This document shows, piece after piece, positions 1-11,892 of a DNA stretch of 64,000 nt (the stretch's first letter is position 1; the number at the start of each line of letters is the position of its first letter). The stretch is from Aphelidium insulamus. Lineage: Eukaryota; Aphelidiomycota; Aphelidea; Aphelidiaceae. The notes under the pieces were generated by a model that saw only the letters and a program-made list of their open reading frames with translations, was not told where the DNA came from and did no database searches. Where the stretch lies: contig JAZDSV010000013.1 in assembly GCA_036784855.1 (NCBI GenBank), forward strand, positions 248,001 through 312,000. The letters are read 5' to 3'. Made by a program: the position numbers and the translations under genes.

Positions 1-1392
1 TGTCAGAATGCGGTGATGAAGAAGACCTTGACGTTCCATTTTATCCAAAGCTCTATATATCATGTCATGGAAAATCTGGCATAGCATCGGCGTTGCTGTC
101 TCCGAGTCACGTTTTAAATCACTTCTTTCATCATAGTTCGAATCACGTATGTAAATCTGTATGAGCATTGCAATGAGCATATGTCTTCCGTACCAAGAAT
201 AGCCAACGTTTGAGGGGCACCGTGAAAATCAACCTACAATCCAGACCTATCGCCAGTACCGAACACGGTTTCCAAAAGCATGGACAAACCTCTTTCATTC
301 GGGAAGGAGAGGATCGTGCCAACTTCACCATTTACCTTGCGATAGGTCGTATTCGGCAAAGTGGGAGTAAAGTCGAAAAGTAACGTGCCATATCGCGTGC
401 AAACCTCGTTCAAGAAACTGCTAGAGTCAGAAGCATTCAACATATCTTTACTCCACAGATTCATGCTTTGATGCTGCCAGCCTCTGCGTTGTTAGTTATA
501 ATCACATAATGCACGCAGCTTACCGTCTGTGGCATGTAGTGCGTTGTAAATAGCGTCACCGTCAACTACGCGATGCTCAACCAGTCCTCTTTTGTATAGC
601 TCACCATGCTGTCATCTTTTTCACAAGCGCATCTCCCGCCACATCGGTTAGCTCTTTAATCAAATCTTCTGGTAGCGGGTCGACGGTGTTAAGTGCCGTA
701 AGAATTCTGGCTTTCTCATCGGCCATTATCACTCAGTATGAAGTTGATCTGTCTTCTTCTATCGTCTCAGTTTGTTGTGATCTTCTTCACACGCAACGCT
801 TACTCGAGTGCTGACCTTGACCGAAGGCGCGTCGCGTAAACGATTCTGAGAATCTCAGTGTCTTAGTTAGGGTTTGGACGGTCGTATCATCATGCGCACT
901 GTGGCGCGGTTATGATGATCGAGGCCCACCGATGATTCCACTTTATGGGATCAGCGTAAGTACAGTTTCACCATATTACCTGACATAACTAAAGGTAACT
1001 GTCAAGGCCGCTTTCGATATTTTCCAGCGACGCTTTGAAGGTGACATGAACATCGGCGCTGCTTCCCATATCGATAAGACTCCAGATGAGCGTGCGCTGC
1101 CCAAACTGCTTGAAGATTACACCGAAGGTTGCCAGTCACGTCGGAGTGAACAGATTTTCTATTTTTCCACCCGGAGGAGCGGGGTCAAGCATGTTGGTCG
1201 CCACCATCTTGTAATATATTTTACGTATTTTAGCGCCGTAGTATTCTATTGTGATGGCCCCTTATTGCAGCAAATGTGGGCCATGGTCGGAACATAATTT
1301 GCACTGCAAATGCGGCGACGCCGCTGTACTACATGAGAGCTGCGATTGTTTTAAGTCGATGTTTTTAATGAAACAATATTGAAAAATTTATG
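1..1392. other. Gene-fragment region without an intact gene
   Basis: No complete gene is visible. On the minus strand about 725-230 there are short coding-like stretches beginning MADEKARILTALNTVDPL and ending in GDRSGL. They sit in frames that do not join cleanly with any splice sites I could find. On the plus strand 1046-1297 a short open stretch (MNIGAASHIDKTPDERALP) follows a possible small intron near 957-995. I recognise no family in either. They could be exons of a decayed gene or of a gene extending left of the window. Confidence 0.3.
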
Positions 1393-4300
1393 TTAGATGG
1401 CCCCGATATCCCACTGCGAATTGTCCAGACTAGCCACCGACTCTGACACGGGCATCGTCGAGTCCAGACTTGGTCCTGAGGCTGCAGGATGCACCTGCCC
1501 ACTGTTGGCGGCCACCAGTCGTTTTTTGCGCGCCTTCGCCACCCCAAACACTGCACCGGCCAACAATACGGCGCCACCGGCTGCGATCAGTACATACAGC
1601 CAGATACTTCGGCCGGAATTCTCGGCGCCGCTGGCGTTGGCACTATTCGCTGGATTAATTGACGGGGTGGCGGATGCGACCAGTGCTGCGGTGCCATTCA
1701 ACGACGTGGTGCTGGAGGATATATAGGTTGTTGACAACAGGCTTGTCTCGATAGCGGATACAAAAAAGGTCGATTTGGTGCCATCACTCTGCGTCAAAGT
1801 CGGTGTTGGCAATAGATTCTCGGTGCTGGACATTATGCTAGAGGCTCCACCTCCCATGTCTGTTTCCGTTACGGTGACAGTGACAACCGTAGAGTCTCCG
1901 GCCGCTGTCGTAGTTACTGTACTAGTTTCACGCACTGTCGATTCCTCTGTTGTTGTGGCGGTGGTCACTGTGACTGACGGTACCGTGACGGTGGTTGTGG
2001 TCGTGGAGCCATCCGTCACAAGTGATGTCACATATGTGCTCACCTCGTGGGTTGTCACTGTCGCTGTCGTGGTTAATGTTGTGGGCATGGTTGCCACGTC
2101 CGTCATTATCAGTGTGGCGGTCGTTCCATCTATGACCACGGTTGTTCTTATTAGAGTCACTGCAGTTGTCGTCATCGTCGGCCCAGCGCTTGTGACCGTT
2201 TCGGTGACGATTGCTCCACTGCCTAAGACTGTGGTGGCCACGGTAGTCAGCGCTGTAGTGGTCGTGGTAGTTGGTTGGGTGACTGTAGATGTAACTTCTT
2301 TCGTGGTACTTGCTGTGGTGGTGGTCACTGCTGTGGTGGTGGTCACTGCTGTCGTGGTGGTGGTTGCCACCAGCCCTGACTGAGTCACTGTCGCTGTGGT
2401 AGTATCTCGTTTCGTCGTACCGTCCTTTGTCACAGTTGTTGCCACAGTGGACAAGGCCGTCGTAGTAAAAGTAGTTGTAGTCGTAGATGGCGACTGTGTG
2501 ACTGTGGCCGTGGTAGTCTCTCGTATTGTGGGGCCATCTTTCATGACAGTTGTTGCCACTGTAGACAGTGCCGTTGTTGTAGCGGTAGTCACTGATGGGG
2601 GCAGAGTCATCGTTGCCGTAGTTGTCTCTCGTACGGTTGAACCATTTTTTACGACAGTAGTAGCCACAGTAGACAGTGCCGTCGTGGTAGAAGTTGTCAC
2701 TGATGGAGGCAGAGTCAATGTAGCTGTAGTGGTTGCCCGTATGGTTGAGCCTTCCTTCGTCTTAGTGGTCGCCACCGTAGACAGCGCAGTGGTGGTAGTG
2801 GTAGTAACTGAGGCCGACTGAGTGACTGTTGCTGTGGTGGTCTTTACCATAGCTGAGCCGTCCCGCGTGATAGTGTAAATCGCGGTGGTGGTCACTATTG
2901 ATGGTGGCAAAGTTATGGTTGCAGTAATATTGTCCTTGACGGTTACAGTCACAAGTACTGGCTCGCGTGTAGTAAAAGTGGACGCCGGCAGAGTAAGTGT
3001 GTCTGTGGCGGTGGTTGTTGAGGTCACAAATTGTGTGGTGCCGCTAATTACACTGCTTGTAACGGTCTCGGTGACACCAATCGATTCCACCAGCGTTGTC
3101 GGTACGGTTATGAGGATAGTACTGGTTGGTCCAATGCTTGCCACTTGTTGCGTTGTTGTGACTGTGGCAGTGGTTGTCGCTTGACTCGTGCTGATGATAG
3201 TGCTCAGCCAGGTGGAACCGTTCGCGGTGATTGTCTTGGTGTCAATGAATGTACTGAGCACAGTTGTTGTTGCCACCTGAGTGTCCGTAACAGTAGCAGT
3301 GACGGTGGTGGGCAACGTTAGTGTTTCAGTGTCAGTACTGATCACCGTGCTCGGCTGTGTGATGGTCTCGATCGCAGTCTTTGTGATTTCTGGCAAAGTC
3401 TCCGTCACCACAGCGGTGATTGTCGAGCCGATGAGAGTCGTCGTCACAGTATTAACCTCGGTGGTTGCGAACGGAACACTTTCTGTTAGTACCAGCGTGG
3501 AGGTAGCCAAACTGTACACCGTGGAGTATATAGTGGTTCCGTCTTCAGATATTGTTGAAACTATCGTCATTGGCTCCGTAGCAGTCTTGGTCACTGTGAA
3601 CAGCTCGGTGGAATTCCGGTAGATTGTTTCGTAAAAGGAAGTGGTTTGCATGGTGGCAACAGTTTCAGTACTGACTACCGTAGTAATTTGCCCTGGTTGT
3701 GTCACCGCTTCCGTTTGAGTAATGACGTCCGTGACCGTAGTCTCATCCTGGATGACAGTTGTCACGGTTTCAACCGCAGTCTGAACCACCGTACTGCCAA
3801 TAGTCTCGGTCACAGGGTACGTGGTTGTAATGGTGTCGGTAATGGTCAGATTTACTCCATCCTTCGTGGCCGTTACTGTTGTCACGACTGTCGTGGCGTT
3901 GGCAGGCACCAGTGAAACGCTAGTTAGAGTCTCAGTTACCGTTGTGGGGACTGTCAGAAAGTCAGTAGTGGTGCTAATGAGTGTGTCATGAACGGTGGAC
4001 AGCGCCGTCGTAGTAGTTGGGACCATGCTAGTTTCCACTTCCGTGACAGTGGCGGTGACTGTGTCGTTGTGCAACGATACAGCAGTGGTTGTACCATAAG
4101 CAGTGGAGAGAGACGTCGTAGTGGTAGGCACAATACTAGTTTGCACCTCGGTAATCGTGGCAGTGGCGGTAACGTGTTGTATCGATGTCACTACTTGAGT
4201 CGCGGTGCTGACTGCAGCAGTGGTTTCAATAGCGGGCGATGCGGTAACGGTCACGACGTCGGTAGCGGTTGTTACACTTGTCGATGCTTGAGCCGTCGTG

Positions 4301-6102
4301 GTCGTGGTATACGACTCTGTCAGCACAATGCTTGAAACAGCGGTTGTTGTCGCCGTAGCAGTCACGTTCTGTGTCGATGTCACCGTGCTAGTCTCCGTAT
4401 ACAGAGACGTAGTCCACAAACTCTTGGTCGACGTGGCGGTGACTGTGGCAGTGGAAGTGTCGATAATAGTATTATCTCGAGTGGTGGTTGCTGTGACCAC
4501 CGAAGTGACCGTGGCAGTTGATGTTAGCGGGTCTGCAGTTGCAGTCACGGTTACGGTGGCCGGAGTCTGCGTCAATGTAACGGTTGACTGAGGCATGGTG
4601 ACAGTTTGTATTGCTGTCGATGTTGTGGCGTATGTGGCGCTTTCGGTTGCAGTTACTGTGGCTGTCATCGTAGTTGTCACAGGTACCAATGACGTAGCGA
4701 GAGATGTTATGGTCGAGGTGACTGTGGCACTAACTGTGTCGGTGGATGTAACTGTGGACGTCGTCATGAAAGTCGATGCAGGCAGCGGACTTTGTGTAAG
4801 GGTAACAGTCGTGATAGCCGTAGTGAAGGCTGTTGACACTGCCGTTGCGGTCGCGGTGGCTACGAGATAGTAATTAGATGTAATAATGACAGGCAAGTAC
4901 TCAGTCGACTTACTGGTGAATGTAGCTGTAGCGGTTTCAGTGCAGTTTGCATCGCACGGCGGGGTGAAGATAGGTGTTGGTGGCAGCGGCCCTCCATTGC
5001 CGTTGCCATTTCCATTGTTTCCATTGCCGTTCCCATTGTTTCCATTGCCGTTCCCATTGTTCCCATTCCCATTGTTCCCATTGTTCCCGTTGTTCCCATT
5101 GTTCCCGTTGTTGTTTGGAGGGGCAGCAGACCAGGTGATGGAAAATAGAGTGCTCCTGCCCAAGTTGACACCGGTCTCGCTGTCCACTGCCTCAAGACCG
5201 TAGCGAGTACCACCGGGTAGATTTAGTGCGGGATACACCGTAGGAGTCCAGTAGAGCTGCTGTCGCATGACGGCCGTGTTGTCAATGTCGGCAATGATGG
5301 TGTCCAGCGGGACCATGCTGTCCGATTGCGCGAACGTGAGCCGGATGTCGACGGTGTTTCCGGCCGACACGCCAATATTGCCATTATTCGACCAGGAAAT
5401 GCGTGTGGCAGTGCCAGGCACGACAACGGTGGACGGGAGTGGCGCATAGAATTTGATATATGAATCTGTGTATCTCATATTAGCACCGATGTCACGCCCA
5501 CGCACAGCACAATCAAACTTGCCCCGCGCATGCATCCAAAAGTTGTTGGTGCGCACCTCGATTGTACTGTACGTTGGCGGCACCAAGTACGACGCGGAGC
5601 GCAGCACGATTTTGTACCGGTTAGAAGTCTTTAGCACCTTGCTGACAAAATAGTTCTGCAATGAAATTAGCGGCACTTGCAACACAATATCAACAACGAT
5701 GGCTTACCACCAGTCCCTGAGTGATGGGAATGTTGCGCGCAATGGTCAGCACGTAAATGTCGGTGACATTTGTGGTTTTCCACAGTTCCACGTCGATGAA
5801 GGGCGAGGATGCGGCGGCTGTGGCGTTGGCCCACCACACAATGTTCTCGTTGTTGCCCATGTAAAAGTGTGTCCCGGGGCGTGGGTACAGTATTGTCACG
5901 CCGTACGCGCTCTGTGCGCCCCCAGTAGTAATTCCGCCATCACTCCCGATAACTATATTGTGTATGTATAAGTGTTGGGTGTGATTGCATGGATACAGAG
6001 ACACGTGCTCTGTGCATCGGTTGCCGTGATTAGAAGCCAACATGCCAGTGCGGATAATAACTGCGATAGGCGCCGCGCCGAAGCAAACTCCATGGACCGC
6101 AT
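1393..6102 (-). CDS. Mucin-like cell-surface adhesin with Kre9-like N-terminus
   Basis: Probable type I membrane surface glycoprotein of about 1537 aa. Exons on the minus strand: 6102-5997, 5952-5708, 5655-1393, with 44 and 52 bp GT-AG introns that keep frame. A signal peptide (LLSALACWLLITATDAQS) is followed by two beta-rich modules. One carries ILYPRPGTHFYMGNNENIVWW and resembles the N-terminal domain of fungal Kre9/Knh1-type Ser/Thr-rich wall proteins. Next come a GNN/GNGN linker and roughly 1000 residues of Thr/Ser/Val repeats (TATVT, TTTTALSTVATTV-type units) that would be heavily O-glycosylated. The end is one transmembrane helix (WLYVLIAAGGAVLLAGAVFGVA), KARKKR and a short cytoplasmic tail. 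The start could be Met at 6102 or 6093. Role in adhesion or wall contact is inferred from architecture. Confidence 0.8.
4995..5115 (-). repeat. Asn/Gly linker-coding short tandem repeat
   Basis: Imperfect 6-9 bp units (ccattgttccc and variants) inside the adhesin gene encode (G)NNGN/NGNG repeats between the folded N-terminal modules and the Thr-rich stalk. The region is simple enough to vary in copy number by replication slippage. Confidence 0.75.
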
Positions 6103-6427
6103 GTGTGCACTGAATGCCTTGTAGCACGAATATATTGTATGAAAGCAAAGTGGAAGCGCGAATGGAAAAATCGCCGCGCTGTTTGCGCCGCGTCCGCTGT
6201 TTGTCGCTGGCGGCAATGTGAGACACTTTGCTGCGGCATATGTACATTACGTATGTATGGTGTCCAAGTACAGCACATATTCACATGCTGAATGGATGTA
6301 AGTCGCCAAGAGCCACAGGATACATACAGCACAATCTCTGCCCCTGCATACCATTATAGCAGTAAGACACCACGCTCAAGACAAGAATATGCTCTATATG
6401 AATGAATGCGCCAACTACACAACAACA

Positions 6428-8137
6428 TCAGGAAGGTTGTGGGGTGGCCGTGGCAGTGGCGGCGGCGATGACGGCCTCCTTCATGTGCTGGTACATGGCC
6501 TGCCGGCGCTCGTACCACTGCTTCGCCACCGGTTCCAGCGCCACGCACACGCCCTCATGTTCGCCAAAGTCGCGGCGCTGACAGTCCAGCGAGCAGTACC
6601 AGGTGCTGCGACACCGCGTGCACATCATCATGTCGGCGCGGCGGCGGCACACGCGGCACGTGTTGAACACGGACGCGTCGATGATGTGTATCACGTGGTC
6701 GGCCATCACCTCGCATCGCAGCAGCACATGTCGTGGATGTCTCGTCGTGGAGGTCGATGGCGGTGATTGTGGCGGCGACTGCGGTGATTGCCATGGTGAT
6801 ACTGGGTAGTACTGTAGGAGGTGGCCGGCGAGGCCCGATTGTTGTGGCGGTGGAGAGGTGTCGGTCTGTGATAGATCCGTGGTACAGCCACCCATTCTCG
6901 CCGACAGCAGCAGACATCGGTCCAGCGAGCGTGAGGCGGCCAGATGCCGACTGACTGTCAGTGATCGCGGGCGTGTCAGAGGCTGCGCGGATGGTGGCGG
7001 TGGCGCCGACGATTCGGGCAGCGGGTAGAGCAGGAAGAATGAGCCCACGCTGCGGTATCCCTGGCCGGAGCGCATGAATGACCGCAGGCGCTCCCATCGC
7101 TGAATGCCCAGACGCATCTCGGACACGGCGCTGGCAGCCGCGCAGAATGGGCGTGGCGTTACTGATGAAGTAGTTGCCGATGGCAGCATCGGAGATCTGC
7201 GGGCTGGCGGTGAGTCCGTGAGAGTGGTGGCGGCGGAGGAGCGCCGGCTGGTAGGCGGTGACAGTGGAGCAGCCGTGCCAGTTAAGCAGCCAGCTTTCCG
7301 CTTCCGGGACAGGCCGTGTGCGCCGGCACAGTGCAGCAAGTCCCGGGCGTACATGGCGCGCATGAGACGTCCCGGCTGCCCCGACGCGTCCATCTGTTCG
7401 TCGTGCCGCGTCACACGGGCGCTCCAGTACGCGTCGCCGGGGTCCGGATGGGCGCACAGGGCGTACTCTGTGTCGAGCGCCTTGCGTGCACTCACCGTGA
7501 ACACGGTCAGCGCGGCGGCGAAGGCGCGGACACGGCGCACGCGACTCGACACTGACTGCCGGCGTCTCGACGATACTGCGTGCGTGGTGCGCTCCTGTTC
7601 GGTGCGGTGCTGTCCAGAAGCTGTACTGCTACCAGCGACTGGAGGCCCAGCGTCCGCGGAGGTTGAGAGAGGCGCCGCGTACTGTCCCGGCAACAGGCCC
7701 CGCTGATCCCGGCCGCCGACATAGAAGCGCCGGGCAATGTTACGCGCCAGTAGCGCGATGGCCCACTTGTCCGTGGCGGTGTAGCCAAAGTCCGAATACT
7801 CTTGCGGCAGGCCGGCCATGTCCCACGTGACACCGTGCATCACCGCGGCCTGCCACAGCAGCGGTGCGGCCACCGTGTAGAAGTGCCGGGACACGCGGAG
7901 GCATCGGGCCAGTGATGGAAAGCCCGGCCCTCTGATCACTGCTGCTCCACACTTCTTGCGGCGTTGACCGGCCGCGCTAGTCACGCCCGGTTCGCGCAAA
8001 GTGTCCAACATCACGGCCACTGCAGCATCACTTGGCGGAACATCGGCCAGCAGCACGTGCCGGAATATGAGCTGCAGCAACTCGCGCGGCAGTCCATCGA
8101 TCGTGGCGCGATCTCGGTGACAGTGGGCGCGCAACAT
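6428..8137 (-). CDS. F-box-like protein with C-terminal MYND zinc finger
   Basis: Single-exon gene of about 569 aa. I chose Met at 8137, because the open frame extends 24 bp further but starts there with GTG. Residues about 15-40 (IDGLPRELLQLIFRH) read as an F-box, followed by a region of the type often seen after F-boxes (LARCLRVSRHFYTVAAPLLW). The middle is Ser/Pro-rich and low complexity. Near the C-terminus a MYND finger is clear: CRVC, CTRC, YCSLDCQ and HEGVC give the full C4-C2HC ligand set. F-box plus MYND suggests a substrate adaptor for SCF-type ubiquitin ligation, but no substrate can be named. GC-rich coding with no intron is unusual next to its multi-exon neighbours. Confidence 0.75.
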   Translation of the reverse strand: MLRAHCHRDRATIDGLPRELLQLIFRHVLLADVPPSDAAVAVMLDTLREPGVTSAAGQRRKKCGAAVIRGPGFPSLARCLRVSRHFYTVAAPLLWQAAVMHGVTWDMAGLPQEYSDFGYTATDKWAIALLARNIARRFYVGGRDQRGLLPGQYAAPLSTSADAGPPVAGSSTASGQHRTEQERTTHAVSSRRRQSVSSRVRRVRAFAAALTVFTVSARKALDTEYALCAHPDPGDAYWSARVTRHDEQMDASGQPGRLMRAMYARDLLHCAGAHGLSRKRKAGCLTGTAAPLSPPTSRRSSAATTLTDSPPARRSPMLPSATTSSVTPRPFCAAASAVSEMRLGIQRWERLRSFMRSGQGYRSVGSFFLLYPLPESSAPPPPSAQPLTRPRSLTVSRHLAASRSLDRCLLLSARMGGCTTDLSQTDTSPPPQQSGLAGHLLQYYPVSPWQSPQSPPQSPPSTSTTRHPRHVLLRCEVMADHVIHIIDASVFNTCRVCRRRADMMMCTRCRSTWYCSLDCQRRDFGEHEGVCVALEPVAKQWYERRQAMYQHMKEAVIAAATATATPQPS

Positions 8138-8475
8138 TCTGCGGCAGTCTGATATGTTCACCTTCTAATCTGACCGCACACACACACCCACACGCCGACG
8201 TGGACTGGGGTGTACACTGCGAGGACAGACACGGACTGCACACAGAGATGACTAGCGTGCGGCGACAAAGTCGGAGCCGGTTAGCGGTTGCCAATGGCTT
8301 TGCCGTGAGACCGGCTGCCATGCAACTGGCCCTTATTTTTGCACCGTTATGTTTGTCCCACATAATCGTTTTTGTATATTAAGTTGCTATTATTATTTTT
8401 TCCGCAGAATGCAACACCTGCAACACCCGCAGAAGCGTCCACGTCCACTGCATGTGCTTGACTCAGTTGATTGTA

Positions 8476-8510
8476 TTTAGCTATGTATGCCTAAAGCATA
8501 CATAGCTAAA
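8476..8510. repeat. Perfect 15-bp inverted repeat with 5-nt loop
   Basis: Arms 8476-8490 (TTTAGCTATGTATGC) and 8496-8510 are exact reverse complements separated by CTAAA. The hairpin lies at the point where similarity of the neighbouring broken ankyrin copy to its family stops. No Rho-type or bacterial terminator meaning applies in this eukaryotic context. Confidence 0.85.
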
Positions 8511-8514
8511 GCAT

Positions 8515-8955
8515 ACGTTCCGTGCCGCATAGTCGCAAGTAAGTCCGTCCCATGGAAACCCCGCTTTTCTAGCAAACTTTAAAAGTTCCAGGTTTCCTGT
8601 CTTGGCAGCATTGGCACAGACTAATGTATCGTAAGTGCATTGTTTCTTTTTCAACCATTCCAGAACTGCCTTGTTGCCACCTTCAGCCGCCCTGGCACAC
8701 ATAAACGCATTCATACTACCAGTACTTTGCTGGCAAACCATGCCACAACGGCCCCATTGCGAAGGAGTGCCGAGAACATTTGTGTCTTTTTGTCAAAGCA
8801 TGTTGGCATCAGCGCATGTAAAAATTCTGCATCATGGCCTATCACTGCGCTGATTGGCTGATGGCATCGAGGGTAACAACGCACGTTTAATGCGGGTTCA
8901 CAAATGCTGTTAAATGTTCGCGCAAAACATTCAATTTGTGGTTTCAATTGAAACC
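8515..8955 (-). pseudogene. Internally deleted ankyrin (CPWD-type) gene copy
   Basis: The 5' part (8955-8720) matches the promoter region and N-terminus of the ankyrin gene at 28.9 kb, including the CCAAT-containing stretch and MFSALLRNGAVVAWFA. It then jumps directly to late ankyrin repeats (GGNKAVLEWLKKKQCTYDTLVC, then GFPWDGLTC), so the first several repeats are missing. The two parts are also in different frames. Similarity ends at a 15-bp palindrome. I read it as a dead, internally deleted paralogue. A short spliced product is possible but unlikely. Confidence 0.7.
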
Positions 8956-9028
8956 CTCTAATTTATGTATTTGGAGGTGCGTGAACATAGTGTACACAAT
9001 CAACACCAAACACCCAGTCTATTGTACG

Positions 9029-11676
9029 TTACCGCGGAGCGCGCTGATGCGACGACGCAGTCGACATCAGCACCACCACATTCTTCTTTTTGCCTTTTCG
9101 GTGCTGTGTTGTTACCGGCGATGCACCGAGCAGCAGCGCGTCCGCCTCCGACACGGACGATGGGAGTGCGGGCGCGGTGCCCGACAACACATCTGCAAAC
9201 GATATTGTCGGCGATAGAGCCGCCGCCGCCGCCGCAGAGTCCATCGTATCGTGTGCTGACGCATCACTTGAAGCCGCAATCACAGTGGATAGAGGCGCTG
9301 TGTCGGGTACAGTGGATTCAGAGCCCGGGCGTGGTCGGCGAGGCGGTGTGTTGGTAGCCATGTTGGCAGTTGCCGTCACACTACCGCTTCCCAGCGGTTT
9401 CCAATGGGTTTCGTCGTCAAAATCAAAGATGGGCGGCGCCGACGTGCTGCCCCACCGCGGCGCACTCACCTCATTGTTGATGCTTGATTGCGAGGTGCTG
9501 ACGGCCAGGTTTTGGTTGCCAGACTCCAACTCCACCGATGACCGTCGGACGGAGGCGACGTGGTCCGCCATGGGATCTGACGGGTGCGTGGGTGGCGATT
9601 GTACGGAGAAGGAATTGTGGCGCCGGCGTGCCTCGTCCTTCTTCTCCTCCCGACGAATCTTGTCGATGCGGCGCTTTGATCGCGCCTTGATGTCGGCCTT
9701 CCATTTTCGGAGAGTGGCCGCGTCCACCAGGGGAACAGGCTTGCTACTAGCTACAGCTGATGAGGATGAGTCATCGTCGCATGACGCGGCTGAATTGCAA
9801 ACAGCTGCAGAGGAGATAAATATTGATGGTGAGCTAAGTGGTGAAGTGACAGTGGATGGTGTAAGTGCGGTGCGGCAAACGTTCTTCTCTGACGCCCAGT
9901 CAATCTCGCAGAATGAAACATCCGATGCCAGCGGCAGGTGGCCCAGATATCGATAGCGTTTTCGCAATTCCTAAACAGTGTTTGTCAATGGCATTCATGA
10001 CAGATTACTTGCGCACCTCATCCAGCGTCGATTCTTCAATGACCGAGATTTTAACGCAGATCTCATCGGGAAATGAGCTGTAGGCGCCATACGCATCTTT
10101 AAGAATCTTCACGTCTAGCGGGTGTAGGAAGAGCAGCTGCCCGTCGGCAGACTGGTAAAAGTAGTAGAATCCGTCATCATTGGAGACGGCAGTGTTTGGA
10201 GAGGCGGATGGATCTCTTCGTGTTGTTCGGTGAGATGTTGCCCCTGTCGATAGATCGGCTGTTGACGCCTTGACGTCAACTTCATTCTCCATGGCACTAA
10301 GCTGTCCCGGTGGAAGCAGAAAACCATCAGTAGGCAGCGAGAGTCCTTGATGTTTCAAGCTGGATGCGGGTGCGGGAGCGCGAGCTCGTTTAACGGCAGC
10401 ATAACGAGTGTCCCGGGCAGGCTTGCTGACAACAAGTTCCAGACACCGCTGTTCCACCAGCGACAGAGCCGTCTGCAGAAACTCGACTTCCAACTCTTCG
10501 CCCGAGCTGCGGGCCACTTCAATGGCTGCAGCCAAGTCAAGTTGCTCCTTGCCCAGCACAACGGTTTGCAAATAGTCCGTGGACGCGACAAGAACCTTGG
10601 CGTACGCGAGATGTGCACAGCCATCACTATCACACAGCGGCAGTGCCTCCATTGCCCAGGTTCCCCACGACACGCGAGGCAGAGCAACCATGGATCCCTG
10701 CGGAGGAGTCAGATTACAATACAGATTATCTCAATGTGTCACACTTGCCGACGACCGCTTGAAAGCCTTCATGACCAGCATTCCAGAAGACGTGGTGCTA
10801 CTATAATCAAATTGCCGAGAAACATCGTGATCAGCGTGGCTCTTCTCGGTCCAGCGACTGTAGTCACGCACGGGCATTATGCGAGCGCTCTTGAGGTCCG
10901 GCGCCGACATAGCCTCGTGGCATATCGGGCAGCGCTGCCGAACTTTCTCCGCCACAGTCAAGTGGTGCAGTGCGCAGCTGAAACAGAACACATGGCCGCA
11001 TCGAGACACTTTTGGCGCCACGGGAGGGCCAGACAGACAGATTGGACAGGCTTGCCCATCAGTGCTGGGAATAATCTTTGTTGCATTAGTTGACGTACGT
11101 AAAATAACCATACAAGACACAGGTACACACCACTTGCTCCACGTCATTCCAGGCAATCGTGGCATCCGGATCAATTACATTGGCGTCATAGTTGCCTGCA
11201 CAGGTCTACATTAGCACCTCTCTGCACTCTCTGCACGACACATGGACTACATGCCGAGGCTGGAGACAAGGAAGCGGAAACTGCGGTCGGTGTCAGCACG
11301 CTACCTACCCTTTCATACAGCAAGACATCCATCTCACATACTTTGCATTCACAAAGCGGTCACGGAGATACGGCGAGGCGGCGGCCGATGCCTTGCCCTT
11401 GTTGCGGTGCGGCGATGCATAGTTGTTGTATGCGGGACGCTGCTGACGTGGCGGCAGTGAGAAGTTGAGCAGGTGGTTGGCATTGACGCCGCGCTGCTTG
11501 TCGTCCGTGGGCCGTTTGCGCCGCGGGGTTGGCACCGTGACCGGCGGTGAGAGCGGCTTGTTGCACAGGTGCTGTTGTGGAGGATCCGAAGCAGCGATAT
11601 GTGCACCAGCTGCCAAACTCCTGCCATCGGCATCTTCCCCGGGCAGCGGCGGCGGCGGCGGCGGCGAAGATTGCAT
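9029..11676 (-). CDS. RNF10: RNF10/Mag2-type RING finger protein
   Basis: About 789 aa from five exons: 11676-11338, 11205-11131, 11075-10743, 10697-10017, 9970-9029. All joins keep frame. After a Pro-rich N-terminus comes the family block RDRFVNAKY...DPDATIAWNDVEQV. The RING follows (CPICLSGPPVAPKVSRCGHVFCFSC...CPICHEAM) with the typical DLKSAR after it. Downstream are FYYFYQSADGQLLFLHPLDVK and RKRYRYLGHLPLASDVSFCEID, both diagnostic for RNF10 and fungal Mag2. The family acts as an E3 ubiquitin ligase in ribosome quality control, mono-ubiquitinating 40S proteins; this role is transferred from the family. The intron at 10698-10742 uses a weak GTGACA donor and the one at 11206-11337 is relatively long. 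Confidence 0.85.
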
Positions 11677-11892
11677 GCCGAAGCGGCGGTGCGCCCAATA
11701 ATATGGGAAACACGGGCGGGCCGGTTAAACTTTTCACGCGTTTAAAGCTTATAAAGCAAACGTTCAATTAAGCAACATTTATAGAAGTCTGATAGCGTTG
11801 CGTATCTCCTTAATTGTTATACCGTTATACCGGGTGACGCGGCTTTCTCATGGAGCAATTGTAGGAGGAACAAAGTTTTATGTAGTAGAGAG

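Noticed and set aside
1775-5203. Long plus-strand frames rich in Val/Thr opposite the adhesin gene
   Set aside because: They mirror the ACN/GTN codons of the adhesin repeats; they have no domain, no coherent start and no splice logic.
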